Assembly: GCF_016735115.1 (NCBI RefSeq)
Contig: NZ_JAERQJ010000008.1
Location: forward strand, 62,001-126,000
Length of the DNA stretch: 64,000 nt
Direction: 5' to 3'
From: Aquimarina mytili
Lineage (GTDB): Bacteria; Bacteroidota; Bacteroidia; Flavobacteriales; Flavobacteriaceae
The position numbers and the translations under genes were made by a program. Below, one piece after another: positions 52,858 through 61,540 of the stretch; the stretch's first letter is position 1; every line of letters begins with the position of its first letter. The notes beneath the pieces are model-generated. The model saw only the letters and a list, made by a program, of their open reading frames with translations. It did no database searches and was not told the DNA's origin.

Positions 52858-52890
52858 TTGGTGAAATTATAGTTTAATTATCTACTTTTA
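52858..52890 (+). promoter_or_regulatory. Candidate promoter of the RiPP precursor gene
   Basis: TTG at 52858-52860 and TACTTTTA at 52883-52890 (one mismatch to TAnnTTTG) are 22 bases apart. The ATG follows 24 bases later. Confidence 0.5.
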
Positions 52891-52914
52891 CACCAGTAAA
52901 TTAAAATCATAAAA

Positions 52915-53064
52915 ATGAAAAAACAGAGTTCAAAAAAATTATCTTTAGACAAGATTAAAGTAACAAAATTGAATAGTACAAAAATGACCCAAGTTAAAGG
53001 AGGAAATGGATCAGGGGATTGTGATGTTGCAGGAGGAACTATTTACTCACAAAATTGTGACTAA
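52915..53064 (+). CDS. GG-leader RiPP (class I lanthipeptide-like) precursor peptide
   Basis: A 49-aa peptide. The leader KKLSLDKIKVTKLNSTKMTQ follows the Bacteroidota precursor pattern L-x-L-x-K-x-x-[IV]-x-x-L-N-x-x-x-M-x-x-[IV]-x-G-G, with cleavage expected after Gly30. The core is NGSGDCDVAGGTIYSQNCD, with Cys36 and Cys48, Ser33/Ser45 and Thr42. The two Cys could form a disulfide or thioether rings. No lanthipeptide dehydratase/cyclase or ABC exporter is visible nearby. Promoter upstream, terminator immediately downstream, and proteases following make this a real gene. Confidence 0.75.
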   Translation: MKKQSSKKLSLDKIKVTKLNSTKMTQVKGGNGSGDCDVAGGTIYSQNCD

Positions 53065-53079
53065 AATTAATAATATTGA

Positions 53080-53108
53080 CTTCCTGTATAGAAATGCAGG
53101 GAGTTTTT
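53080..53108 (+). terminator. Intrinsic terminator after the RiPP precursor gene
   Basis: CTTCCTG (53080-53086) pairs with CAGGGAG (53097-53103) over 7 bp with one T-G wobble, followed by TTTTT. It would keep precursor mRNA abundant relative to the downstream enzymes. Confidence 0.65.
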
Positions 53109-53136
53109 ATTCACCATAACGATTTAATATATTTGA

Positions 53137-55281
53137 ATGAACAAACTTTTTTACATTTTGTTGTTATTAGTTTTATCAAGTTGTGAATTAACTTCTCAAA
53201 ATGTTCCGGTTGATGTCTATTTTGGGCATAAAATTGAAGATCCACATAGATATTTAGAATATGTAGAACGTGACAGTTCCATTTTAGATTGGGTAAAAAA
53301 GCAGAATACCGAAACTAATCTTCTATTAAATAGTATTCCCAACAGGCAAAATCTTATCGATAAACAAGCAATTTATGATAATAAAAGAAACTATGTGACA
53401 TCTAAACTACAGATTACTAATAATGACCAAATATTTTACCTTAAAAGAAATGCTAATGAAAATGTTTCTAGGCTTTACTATCGAAATAGTATTAAAGGTA
53501 AAGAAACGGAGCTATTTGATCCTAAAAAGTATCAACCCGAATCAAAATCTGAATATCAAATTAATTATATTAAACCAAGTTGGGATGGTAGTAAAATAGT
53601 AATAAGTATAAATAAAGATGAAGACGAATATTCACAAATGATTATACTCGATGTGAAAACTAAAACTATTGTATCGGGTGTAATTAATAATTGTAAGCCT
53701 ACTGGTGGTGGTGGGATTCAATGGTTACCTGATAACAATTCTATTTCTTACGTTCACTTTTCTTTCGCCAATCAAAATGCAAAAAATACTATTCCAAACA
53801 AAAAAGCTGTGATTTATAGATTAGGGACTGATCCTAAAGATTTCATAGAAGTCCTTTCTAAAGAAAATAATCCTGAGGTTAATATTAAACCGGAAGATTT
53901 TCCTATCCTAGAAATTGATAATGTAAATAACAAGTATGTCTCAGGTATTATAGGAGGGGCTACACCATATTTTGATAGTTATTATATCTCCCTAGAACAA
54001 TTATATAATACAGAGAGGAATTGGAAACCTTTATTCAAGAAAGAGCATGAAATAAAAATGTACTTAATTAATCAGGATAGTATTACATATCTCACTGCTA
54101 AAAACTCTCCTAACTTCAAGATTTGTAAAACTTCTATCATGTCTTCAGATTTTGATAATCCTGAAGTTTTAATTAAAGAAAAAAAGGGGGAAATTATTAA
54201 AAACTTTGTAGAAACAAAAAATGGGTTGATTTACTCTACAGTAATTGATGGAGTGCAGGCAAAACTTTATAGATTGTACAAGGGTGAACATTCTGAAATT
54301 GAATTACCCAAACCTTCAGCAGATATTGCTTTAAGTACTAAAAGAAACGGTGTAGTAGTTGCCATAAAGGGTTGGCTGAGCAAAACGACACGTTATTTAT
54401 TTAATTTTGAAACGAATACTTTAGATGAGTATAATTTATTCACGGATAGTTTTAAAGATCCATTTGATGATCTTATGATTGAAGAAGTTACAGTAGCTTC
54501 TCATGACGGTGAAGAAGTACCATTATCATTGGTTTATAAAAAAGGGATTAAATTTGATGGTAGCACTCCAGTTTTAATGAGGGGGTATGGAGCATATGGG
54601 GCTTCTATGGTTCCCAATTCTTATTACCCTTTTTTACTCTATGCCAGAGAAGGTGGAATATATGCAGTAGCACATGTGCGTGGAGGTGGTGAAAAAGGAG
54701 ATGCTTGGCACAAAGGAGGTTTTAAAACTACCAAATCAAATAGTTGGAAAGATTTCATTGCCTGTACAGAATATCTTATTGATAAGAAATATACTTCTAA
54801 AGGTAAAGTTGCGGCTTGGAGCGGTAGTGCAGGAGGAATTATGATTGGTAGAGCAATGACTGAAAGACCTGATCTGTACTCTGCAGTAATTATTGATAGA
54901 GGAATTCTTAATACCATACGGCTTGAGAATGGTGTTAATGGTGCTAATAGTGCTAAAGAATTTGGGAGTGTAAAAGACTCTATAGAATTTAAAGGGTTAC
55001 TAACAATGGATGCATACCATCATATTAAAGATAATACGAATTATCCGGCGACATTAATTACAACTGGTATGAATGATACTCGTGTACCGCCATGGCAATC
55101 AATGAAATTTGCAACTAGACTTCAAAAGGCAAACAGCTCTAATAATCCAATTTTACTAAAAACAGAATTCGATTCGGGACATGGACTTCAGTTTACTAAA
55201 GATAAGGAATTTGAAACTATGGCTACTGCATTATCTTTCGCTCTTTGGCAAACTGGTCATCCTGATTATCAGCCTAAATAA
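53137..55281 (+). CDS. Prolyl oligopeptidase-family (S9A) lipoprotein
   Basis: The 714-aa protein has a lipoprotein signal (FYILLLLVLSSC), an N-terminal VYFGHKIEDPHRYLEYVER segment typical of prolyl oligopeptidases, a beta-propeller region, and the alpha/beta-hydrolase domain. The inferred catalytic residues are Ser564 in WSGSAGG, Asp647 in MNDTRVPP and His682 in DSGHG, with spacings like the S9A family. These enzymes cut short peptides after Pro. The precursor core has no Pro, so it is not obviously the leader peptidase; it may act on another peptide or in uptake. Confidence 0.85.
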   Translation: MNKLFYILLLLVLSSCELTSQNVPVDVYFGHKIEDPHRYLEYVERDSSILDWVKKQNTETNLLLNSIPNRQNLIDKQAIYDNKRNYVTSKLQITNNDQIFYLKRNANENVSRLYYRNSIKGKETELFDPKKYQPESKSEYQINYIKPSWDGSKIVISINKDEDEYSQMIILDVKTKTIVSGVINNCKPTGGGGIQWLPDNNSISYVHFSFANQNAKNTIPNKKAVIYRLGTDPKDFIEVLSKENNPEVNIKPEDFPILEIDNVNNKYVSGIIGGATPYFDSYYISLEQLYNTERNWKPLFKKEHEIKMYLINQDSITYLTAKNSPNFKICKTSIMSSDFDNPEVLIKEKKGEIIKNFVETKNGLIYSTVIDGVQAKLYRLYKGEHSEIELPKPSADIALSTKRNGVVVAIKGWLSKTTRYLFNFETNTLDEYNLFTDSFKDPFDDLMIEEVTVASHDGEEVPLSLVYKKGIKFDGSTPVLMRGYGAYGASMVPNSYYPFLLYAREGGIYAVAHVRGGGEKGDAWHKGGFKTTKSNSWKDFIACTEYLIDKKYTSKGKVAAWSGSAGGIMIGRAMTERPDLYSAVIIDRGILNTIRLENGVNGANSAKEFGSVKDSIEFKGLLTMDAYHHIKDNTNYPATLITTGMNDTRVPPWQSMKFATRLQKANSSNNPILLKTEFDSGHGLQFTKDKEFETMATALSFALWQTGHPDYQPK

Positions 55282-55342
55282 TACTATCATTTGCAGCTGT
55301 TTTCATGAAAAGACTACCTCTTTTAATACATTAAACAATAAC

Positions 55343-56488
55343 ATGTCATTATATTTTTTTAAAGCTGTAACCATAACACTACTCTGTGTCGTTAATTTCT
55401 CTATATTTTCACAAACCAAAAAAGTATCTCGGGACTGGACTTCGTTTTCACAATCGATAAGCGTAAAAGCAAATAAAAAAACCAAATTTAAACTACAGGC
55501 ATCTGTTAGAGTAGAAACAGAAACTGAGGGTGGATTTGCAGGGCTATGGGTTAGAGTAGATAATACAAATGGCGAATATGGTTTTTTTGATAATATGATG
55601 GATAGACCTATCTCATCAAACCAATGGAAAAAATACGTAATAGAGGGTGCCATTGACAAACATTCGAAAACAATCACTTTTGGGGGATTATGCTTAAATA
55701 ATGGTAAATTCTACTTTGACGATTTTGAGTTGTTTATACAAAATGAAAAAGGAACATACGAAAAGCTTGCGCTTAGCAATGCACAATTCGAAAATCAAAT
55801 TGATAATGAAATGATTCCCGGCTGGAAAAGAGGCATAAGTAAGGATGAAAAAGTTTATGTTAAGGAATTTACGGCATACTCTGTAAAGAATAAAGAAGAT
55901 AAATCTTTTTGCCTGATGATAGAAGGGAAAGGAATTAAAAATAATAGTAATACGATAAATGCAGAAGAAGGTTTTACGCCTCAAATTGGAACTCTGATAT
56001 CAATGTTGAACAATTTAAGTAGGCGTGTAGAAAGTGCGGTTCAAGGCCTAGATGTAAGACAAACAGATCATTTGCTAGATGATAAAGCAAATAGAATTGG
56101 GGCATTAGTCATGCATCTAGCAGCTGCTGAGGCATATTACCAGGTTTATACTTTTGAAAACCGTGGATTTAATGACGAAGAAAAAGCAAAATGGAAAACT
56201 GGCCTAAGTCTGGGAGATAAAGCTCGCGATGAGTTTAAAGGAAAGCCTATTTCACATTATTTAGATATTTATAAAGAAGTACGAAAAAAAACAGTTGAGG
56301 AACTATCAAAACGTAATGATGAATGGTTATCTCAATTACGCCCAGGTTCAATAATGAATAATCATTGGGCATGGTTTCATGTTATGGAGCATCAATCCAG
56401 CCATTTGGGACAAATTTTAATGCTTAAAAAAAGAATTCCCGAAGAAGAAAAGAAAAAGATTACTTTACCTAAAAACAAAATTGACTAA
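55343..56488 (+). CDS. Secreted protein with N-terminal beta-sandwich and C-terminal DinB-like domain
   Basis: From the ATG at 55343 the product is 381 aa with a signal peptide (FFKAVTITLLCVVNFSIFSQ); the longer frame from 55181 overlaps the peptidase gene by 101 bases and has no such start. Residues 30-160 look like a carbohydrate-binding-type beta-sandwich (GLWVRVDNTNGEYGFFD, KFYFDDFELFIQ). The last 165 residues are a DinB four-helix fold with the metal His set (ALVMHLAAAEAYY, and WFHVMEHQSSHLGQI). DinB proteins are usually cytosolic thiol-dependent enzymes; a secreted fusion is unusual. Confidence 0.7.
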   Translation: MSLYFFKAVTITLLCVVNFSIFSQTKKVSRDWTSFSQSISVKANKKTKFKLQASVRVETETEGGFAGLWVRVDNTNGEYGFFDNMMDRPISSNQWKKYVIEGAIDKHSKTITFGGLCLNNGKFYFDDFELFIQNEKGTYEKLALSNAQFENQIDNEMIPGWKRGISKDEKVYVKEFTAYSVKNKEDKSFCLMIEGKGIKNNSNTINAEEGFTPQIGTLISMLNNLSRRVESAVQGLDVRQTDHLLDDKANRIGALVMHLAAAEAYYQVYTFENRGFNDEEKAKWKTGLSLGDKARDEFKGKPISHYLDIYKEVRKKTVEELSKRNDEWLSQLRPGSIMNNHWAWFHVMEHQSSHLGQILMLKKRIPEEEKKKITLPKNKID

Positions 56489-56571
56489 TAAATACTGCTA
56501 GGTTTTAATTAAAAAGCATATTTATTATTTTTAAAATTCTAGTTTACTTTTTTATTCATTAACAATAATTC

Positions 56572-58242
56572 ATGAAAAAAGTATTTCTAATTCAACTCAT
56601 AAGCTACTGGTGCTTTTTAGGATGTACCACATCCAAAGAAAAAATGATTCCCTATGATTCCATTTCTGTAGTACTTGCAAAAAATGAGAAGTTAAGTGAC
56701 AAAGAGTTTGAAGGATGGCAATACAAAGATATTTTTGAAGACACTGTCCCTGGTATAAGCCTTGAAAAAGCATATAGAGAATTTCTAAAAGATAAAAAGG
56801 GGGATTCCATTATAGTAGCGGTTATAGATACAGAAATAGATATTGCACATGAAGATTTAAAGGAACAAATCTGGGTTAACACTAATGAGATTGCAGAAAA
56901 TGGAATAGATGATGATCATAATGGGTATATTGATGATATCAATGGATGGAATTTTATAGGAAATGTTAATGGAGAAAATATTATTCACTCTAATTATGAA
57001 TTTATAAGATTGATTAGAAAGTTTAAAGTTTTATTCCATAATAAAACAGTAGATAGAATCACTTCTAACCAAATAAAAGATTTTGAAACCTATCAAAAAG
57101 CTTTAAAATTGTTAGGGGAAACCAAAAAATCTAAACTACAGCAATTAGAAAATGTGAAAGGTTTTATAAACAAGTATAATAAAGCTCAACAAATTCTAAA
57201 AGCACATCTTGCTGTTGATAGTATTACCAAAGAACAACTACTTGCCTTACATTCTACAGACACTATAATCAAAAAGCATCAAAAAACACTTATTAGCTAT
57301 ATAAATAGAGGTTTTACTGAAAATACACTTTTGGGCTACTTAGAGCAAACACAAGAATCAATTGATAAAAGCTTAGATTTTGATTATCAAGAAAGAGAAA
57401 TCATTGGTGATGACCCTAATGATATTAATGATATTCATTACGGAAATAATAACGTTTCTGGTAATTTAGATAAATTATATCACGGAACACTAATGGCGGG
57501 GATAATTGCGGCTAAAAGAGGTAATAAACTTGGAAATGAGGGAATACTTAATGAAGTGAAAATAATGCCCTTATGCATATCTGCAAATGGAGACGAGTTT
57601 GATAAAGATATTGCTTTGGCTATTCGTTATGCTGTAGATAACGGCGCCAAAATTATCAATATGAGTTCTGGGAAACAGTTTTCTATGAATAGGCAATGGG
57701 TTAATGATGCTATTAAATATGCTGCAAAAAAAGATGTACTTTTTATAACTTCGGCAGGTAACAGTGGGCTTAATCTTGATGATAAAGAACATAATTATTA
57801 TCCCAATGATATTAATACCGATGGCTCAGAGATAAGTGATAATTTTATGATGATTGGGGCAAGCTCATATACTTTGAACAAAAGGTTAATTTATTATAAA
57901 ACTAATCACGGTAAAAATAATGTCGATTTATTTGCTCCGGGATATAAAGTTTATACGACTCTTCCAAACAATAAATATAGATATAGTCGAGGCACTTCAG
58001 CAGCTACTCCAATTGTATCAGGAATAGCAGCTCTTATACGATCACATTATCCTGATCTAAGTGCTTCTCAAGTAAAAGAAATCCTGATGAAATCAGGAAT
58101 CTCTTATAATATTGATGTAGAAATAATTCTAGATGATGATACTAAAAAAATGGTTCCTTTCTCCTCGTTATCCAAATCAGGTAAAGTAGTAAATGCGTAT
58201 AATGCCTTATTATTGGCCGAAAAAATGTCCAAAACTAAGTAA
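56572..58242 (+). CDS. Subtilisin-family (S8) serine protease lipoprotein
   Basis: The 556-aa product has a lipoprotein signal (ISYWCFLGC) and the S8 triad: Asp86 in VIDTEIDIAHEDL, His304 in HGTLMAGIIAA and Ser476 in RGTSAATPIVSG. The catalytic Asp and His are 218 residues apart, far more than in standard subtilisins. The extra segment (about 120-290) is charged and helical (FINKYNKAQQILKAHLAVDS). Flavobacterial S8 members with such inserts are known. In this locus it is a candidate for trimming the exported peptide. Confidence 0.88.
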   Translation: MKKVFLIQLISYWCFLGCTTSKEKMIPYDSISVVLAKNEKLSDKEFEGWQYKDIFEDTVPGISLEKAYREFLKDKKGDSIIVAVIDTEIDIAHEDLKEQIWVNTNEIAENGIDDDHNGYIDDINGWNFIGNVNGENIIHSNYEFIRLIRKFKVLFHNKTVDRITSNQIKDFETYQKALKLLGETKKSKLQQLENVKGFINKYNKAQQILKAHLAVDSITKEQLLALHSTDTIIKKHQKTLISYINRGFTENTLLGYLEQTQESIDKSLDFDYQEREIIGDDPNDINDIHYGNNNVSGNLDKLYHGTLMAGIIAAKRGNKLGNEGILNEVKIMPLCISANGDEFDKDIALAIRYAVDNGAKIINMSSGKQFSMNRQWVNDAIKYAAKKDVLFITSAGNSGLNLDDKEHNYYPNDINTDGSEISDNFMMIGASSYTLNKRLIYYKTNHGKNNVDLFAPGYKVYTTLPNNKYRYSRGTSAATPIVSGIAALIRSHYPDLSASQVKEILMKSGISYNIDVEIILDDDTKKMVPFSSLSKSGKVVNAYNALLLAEKMSKTK

Positions 58243-58321
58243 GAATTGATTTTACCCTACAAATTTAGTATATAGCTTGTCAAAACTTTTTAATTTAAAT
58301 AACCTTTACCCAATCTTCTTT

Positions 58322-59470
58322 ATGAAAAAACTATCTCTTTTATACATCTTAAGTTTGTTAATCATATTATTGGTTGGTTCATGCACACCAAAACAGAAAC
58401 AATCCCAGTCTAGTGTTTTACAAACTCAACTCGATTCTTTATACACGCAACAGTTTCCCAACACCGATGAACCTGGTGGGGTGCTTTTAGTTAAAAAAAG
58501 AGATAGTACCCTATTTTTACAAAGCTATGGAGTGGCAGATATAAAAACCGGAGAAAAAATTACAGAAAACACTTTATTTAATACCGGATCTATCTCTAAA
58601 ACCTTTGTAGCTAATGGGATTTTACTGTTACAACAAAGAGGTAGATTATCTATAGAAGACTCTATTGCCAAGTATTTTCCTGATTTTACTCACCCAGAGA
58701 TTGCCAATAAAATAAAAATTAAACATTGGTTATCACATACTTCGGGTATTCCTGATGTACGTAAAGTAAAAGAAAACAGAGAGTTCTTTTTAACCGCCAA
58801 AGACACTCAAAACTTTGCACCTTTAAAAATTGTAGACAGCTTGTATTTTGAACCAGGAGAATCTTTTAGGTATTCTAACCCGGCTTATAATGGCCTGGCT
58901 TTAATTATTGAACAGGTTACAGGAATACCCTGGCAAGATTTTATCAAAAAAGAAATATTCGAACCCTCGGGGATGACCCGTAGTACAATTACTAATGGAG
59001 CGCACCCAAGCTCAGGTGTTGCTCATGGTTATGTTTTTAAAGATGGAAAATACCAAGAAGAAGATTATGGCGAATTACCCACTTTTGCTGCTTCTGGTAA
59101 CTGCGGTGTTTGGAGTACAGTGCACGAATTGGTAAACTATGAAAAAGCAGTACAAAACTACGTGTTTCTTAACAAAGAACTAACCGATCAATCCCGAACC
59201 ATATGGAAACCGGACAATTGGAAAAGTAAATGGGACCCTTTTGTAGGTTATAGCTGGTATATAGAAAAAATACCACTAGATAAAATGAGCTCGTCTGAAA
59301 TTACTTTGATCAATCATACAGGATCTAATGGTGGATTTAACTCTTTTCATATCTACATTCCTGAAAAGGATGTGTTTATCATTGGTCTTTTTAACCAACC
59401 TCTAAAAGGGTATAATGAGTTGTTAGGAGACACAATTGAAATACTAGTTAATCAAAATTGGGGAGAATGA
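58322..59470 (+). CDS. Beta-lactamase-family serine hydrolase lipoprotein
   Basis: From the ATG at 58322 the product has a lipoprotein signal (LSLLIILLVGSC); an upstream ATG (58277) would bury it. The class C-type core has S-x-x-K (Ser90-Ile-Ser-Lys93 in TGSISKTF), Y-x-N (Tyr184-Ser-Asn186 in YSNPAYN) and a late HTGSNGGF segment. Members include D-aminopeptidases, esterases and penicillin-recognising enzymes; substrate unknown. It ends the protease series; the integrase gene lies 27 bases downstream on the opposite strand. Confidence 0.88.
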   Translation: MKKLSLLYILSLLIILLVGSCTPKQKQSQSSVLQTQLDSLYTQQFPNTDEPGGVLLVKKRDSTLFLQSYGVADIKTGEKITENTLFNTGSISKTFVANGILLLQQRGRLSIEDSIAKYFPDFTHPEIANKIKIKHWLSHTSGIPDVRKVKENREFFLTAKDTQNFAPLKIVDSLYFEPGESFRYSNPAYNGLALIIEQVTGIPWQDFIKKEIFEPSGMTRSTITNGAHPSSGVAHGYVFKDGKYQEEDYGELPTFAASGNCGVWSTVHELVNYEKAVQNYVFLNKELTDQSRTIWKPDNWKSKWDPFVGYSWYIEKIPLDKMSSSEITLINHTGSNGGFNSFHIYIPEKDVFIIGLFNQPLKGYNELLGDTIEILVNQNWGE

Positions 59471-59496
59471 TATAAGTATTTGGGGATATAAATTTT

Positions 59497-60831
59497 CTAC
59501 CCAAAAATCTTTTCAGCAGCTTTATCTAGAATTTCATTTTCAAAATCAGCAAAATAGGCTTCAGTAGTATAATAATTTGTATGACCAAGCATATCTCCTA
59601 TCTGTGATTTCGGAACACCTTTATATAATCCGGCAGTTGCAAAAGTATGTCGGGCCACATAAGTTGTTAACCTTATATCCAAATTTAGCTTTTTACCAAT
59701 GGTATTAAGTCTACGGTTATGATTTTTACGACGGCTTTTGTAGATTTCATGAATTCTTTCTTCAGACTCGGTATACATTACATCGGCTAGTATAGGAAAT
59801 ACTAAATCCTCTTTTGATTTTCCGGCAGTGTAATACTTAAGTATATCTTTAATTTCGTTAGGAATAAGAATATCAAATTCCTTAACATTGGTTCCTCTTC
59901 TGGTTTTACGTCTTTTATATTTTAATCTTCCTTTATTAATGGCTCCAACCCTTAGATAGGCCATATCCATAAAGTTCATCCCTCTCATGTAGAAATAGAC
60001 TAGGAAATAATTTTTGTGATGCCATAGGGGTGATTCCTCAGGAGTATCCAAATGCTTGATCTGTTCTATCACATCGAGATCGACAGCCCTTTTCTTTGAT
60101 CTCTGTTGTTTAATAGAATATCCACCTTTACCAAATGGATAATTTTCAGTTTTAAGTTCTGTACTGTTATCTTTTATGGCTAGATTATAAATCCTTCGTA
60201 TTGATCTTAACCTAACACCAAGCCCGTTTAGTGTATTCTTCTTATAAGAAATTTTACTCGTATCGCTCTTCTTATTTATGGGCTTGTTATTCTTACTTAA
60301 ATACCAAGATTCAAGATCTTCAAGAAATATTTCATCAATGGCTGATAGTAATATATCCTCGTTGGTATTATATTTTATGACTAAATCTATTGCTCCTCTC
60401 ATCGCATCTGCCATACCGAAACGACCAGCTTCATGGTAACGTTTTATTATTTCTGTTCCGTATTTATTTAGATATGTACTTTTTTGTGGAGCTATTTTAT
60501 GAAGTATACCAAATTTCTCTTCTTCATTTTTTATGAAAGCTTTTTTAATTATTTCAACCAATTGGTACACATCTAAGTCTTTGAGTGTTGAATTGTAATC
60601 GGAAACTACTTTTGAGGCAATTCCTAATCGTTCACTAACCTTATAATTGGCTCTACTTGAATTAGGAAATGATGACTTAATTCGATTATTATCCCCATCC
60701 CATTGTTTACTATCAAGTTTATAACCAAGTTGAATATTTTTAGGAATTCCCTTGTGTCTAACTCTAAGGATTAAAGGAAATTTTTTTGCATTCTTATTAC
60801 GCTGATCCAGCATTAAAGTAAGTGTAGCCAT
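59497..60831 (-). CDS. int: Island integrase, tyrosine recombinase
   Basis: The 444-aa enzyme has the Bacteroidota integrase start (LMLDQRNKNAKKFPLILRVRHKG), an arm-binding domain, a helical core-binding domain, and the catalytic domain. The first Arg is in YFYMRGMNFMDMAYLR and the second in TTYVARHTFATAG; then MLGHTNYYTTEAYFADF provides His and the Tyr nucleophile. The usual His of H-x-x-R is replaced by Thr, common in this group. The gene reads away from the right attachment site with the paired repeats just upstream of its start, as expected for an island integrase. Confidence 0.93.
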   Translation of the reverse strand: MATLTLMLDQRNKNAKKFPLILRVRHKGIPKNIQLGYKLDSKQWDGDNNRIKSSFPNSSRANYKVSERLGIASKVVSDYNSTLKDLDVYQLVEIIKKAFIKNEEEKFGILHKIAPQKSTYLNKYGTEIIKRYHEAGRFGMADAMRGAIDLVIKYNTNEDILLSAIDEIFLEDLESWYLSKNNKPINKKSDTSKISYKKNTLNGLGVRLRSIRRIYNLAIKDNSTELKTENYPFGKGGYSIKQQRSKKRAVDLDVIEQIKHLDTPEESPLWHHKNYFLVYFYMRGMNFMDMAYLRVGAINKGRLKYKRRKTRRGTNVKEFDILIPNEIKDILKYYTAGKSKEDLVFPILADVMYTESEERIHEIYKSRRKNHNRRLNTIGKKLNLDIRLTTYVARHTFATAGLYKGVPKSQIGDMLGHTNYYTTEAYFADFENEILDKAAEKIFG

Positions 60832-60889
60832 ATCGATATTTTAACAAAGTCTAAAGTACTGGAATGCAATCAAATCACAAAGAAAATTT

Positions 60890-60911
60890 GCTCGGTTTTT
60901 GCTCGGTTTTT
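60890..60911 (+). repeat. Paired 11-bp putative arm-type sites, right end
   Basis: GCTCGGTTTTT occurs at 60890-60900 and again at 60901-60911, identical to the pair at 6371-6392. The pair is just upstream of the integrase start, so integrase binding could also repress its own gene. Confidence 0.6.
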
Positions 60912-61022
60912 TCGGATTCAAACGATTTGAAACGGTTTTATACGAACTAGGCAAAATTTAAAACCTTTTGATTATTAGCTGTTTACGTTTTTATAAAACC
61001 ATTTAAATCTGTAAGGCATGTC

Positions 61023-61073
61023 ACTCATAATCAGGGGGTCCTTGGTTCGAGCCCAAGTGGGACCACCTTAATT
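61023..61073 (+). repeat. Right attachment site (attR): tRNA 3'-half copy
   Basis: Identical over 51 bases to 6255-6305. The tRNA 5' half is absent here, so no functional tRNA is encoded. It is also the left boundary of the neighbouring related element. Confidence 0.9.
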
Positions 61074-61076
61074 ATC

Positions 61077-61118
61077 AAAGAGTTACGATAACAAAATTTC
61101 GTAACTCTTTTTGTTTTT
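61077..61118 (+). terminator. Copy of the tRNA terminator
   Basis: AAAGAGTTACGA (61077-61088) pairs perfectly with TCGTAACTCTTT (61099-61110), followed by a T-rich tail. The loop differs from the left copy while both stems are preserved. Confidence 0.7.
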
Positions 61119-61127
61119 AATAGCGTC

Positions 61128-61149
61128 GCCCACTTTTTGCCCACTTTTT
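61128..61149 (+). repeat. Paired 11-bp repeats of the neighbouring element
   Basis: GCCCACTTTTT occurs twice back to back (61128-61138 and 61139-61149), at nearly the same place relative to the attachment site as GCTCGGTTTTT in the left island end. The phase and T-tail are the same but the five-base head differs. Confidence 0.55.
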
Positions 61150-61248
61150 ACGGTTTAATACATGTCAAAACGGGCTGATTTAGTAGTTTATAATACTTTG
61201 GAAAAGATTATTGAATTACTCTCACCACAATAAAACCTGATAGTTTTA

Positions 61249-61422
61249 TTACTTCTTTGACTTAATTGAAAGTAGAGTCAATCCTAAGATAAATACTACA
61301 GGCCCAGAAAACAGCAATACATATAGACCTGGCCAATGCAATATTTTAAACATAACACCTAAGAGGAAAAGTAATATCCCAAGGATAATGAATAGTACTC
61401 CAAACACTTTAATCCAATTCAT
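61249..61422 (-). CDS. 57-aa GldL-like membrane peptide, second copy
   Basis: Starts MNWIKVFGVLFIILG and contains VMFKILHWPGLY, then ends LLSIKSKK. It differs from the copy at 6492-6665 at only a few residues (for example P to L at position 10, F to L at 20). The frame is kept open in both copies although the surrounding DNA has decayed, which argues that the peptide is under selection. Confidence 0.6.
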   Translation of the reverse strand: MNWIKVFGVLFIILGILLFLLGVMFKILHWPGLYVLLFSGPVVFILGLTLLSIKSKK

Positions 61423-61436
61423 CGATGTATAGAATT

Positions 61437-61540
61437 TTAGTTTTTTCTATGCTCTAACCACTTCAGCGCTCTGTAGTATGTTGTTTTAGAGAAACCAAAT
61501 TTTTGACAAACATCATCCATCCTTAATCCTGGATTTGTTT
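61437..61540 (-). pseudogene. Copy of the HTH-type remnant
   Basis: The minus-strand frame matches the end of the remnant at 6680-6859 (MDDVCQKFGF and WLEHRKN) and then breaks off where the repeat ends near 61540. It shows the extent of homology between the two element ends. Confidence 0.45.

Larger units (their letters stand above)
6255..61073. mobile_element. tRNA-integrated genomic island (about 54.8 kb)
   Basis: The island is bounded by an exact 51-bp direct repeat (6255-6305 and 61023-61073) that starts in the tRNA anticodon loop. It carries a tyrosine recombinase at the right end, and paired 11-bp putative arm-type sites at both ends. Cargo: type I restriction with a PrrC-like guard, a virion-like operon, a large RHS pair and a RiPP/protease locus. 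An internal replication/regulation module (36.6-40.9 kb) with an excisionase-like HTH protein and an RteC-like protein suggests past or present mobility. No relaxase, coupling protein or type IV secretion gene is visible, so self-transfer by conjugation is not supported. Confidence 0.88.

Noticed and set aside
6255-61073. Conjugative element (ICE) reading of the island
   Set aside because: An integrase and RteC-like gene are present, but no relaxase, coupling protein or Tra genes are visible, so only an integrative island is supported.
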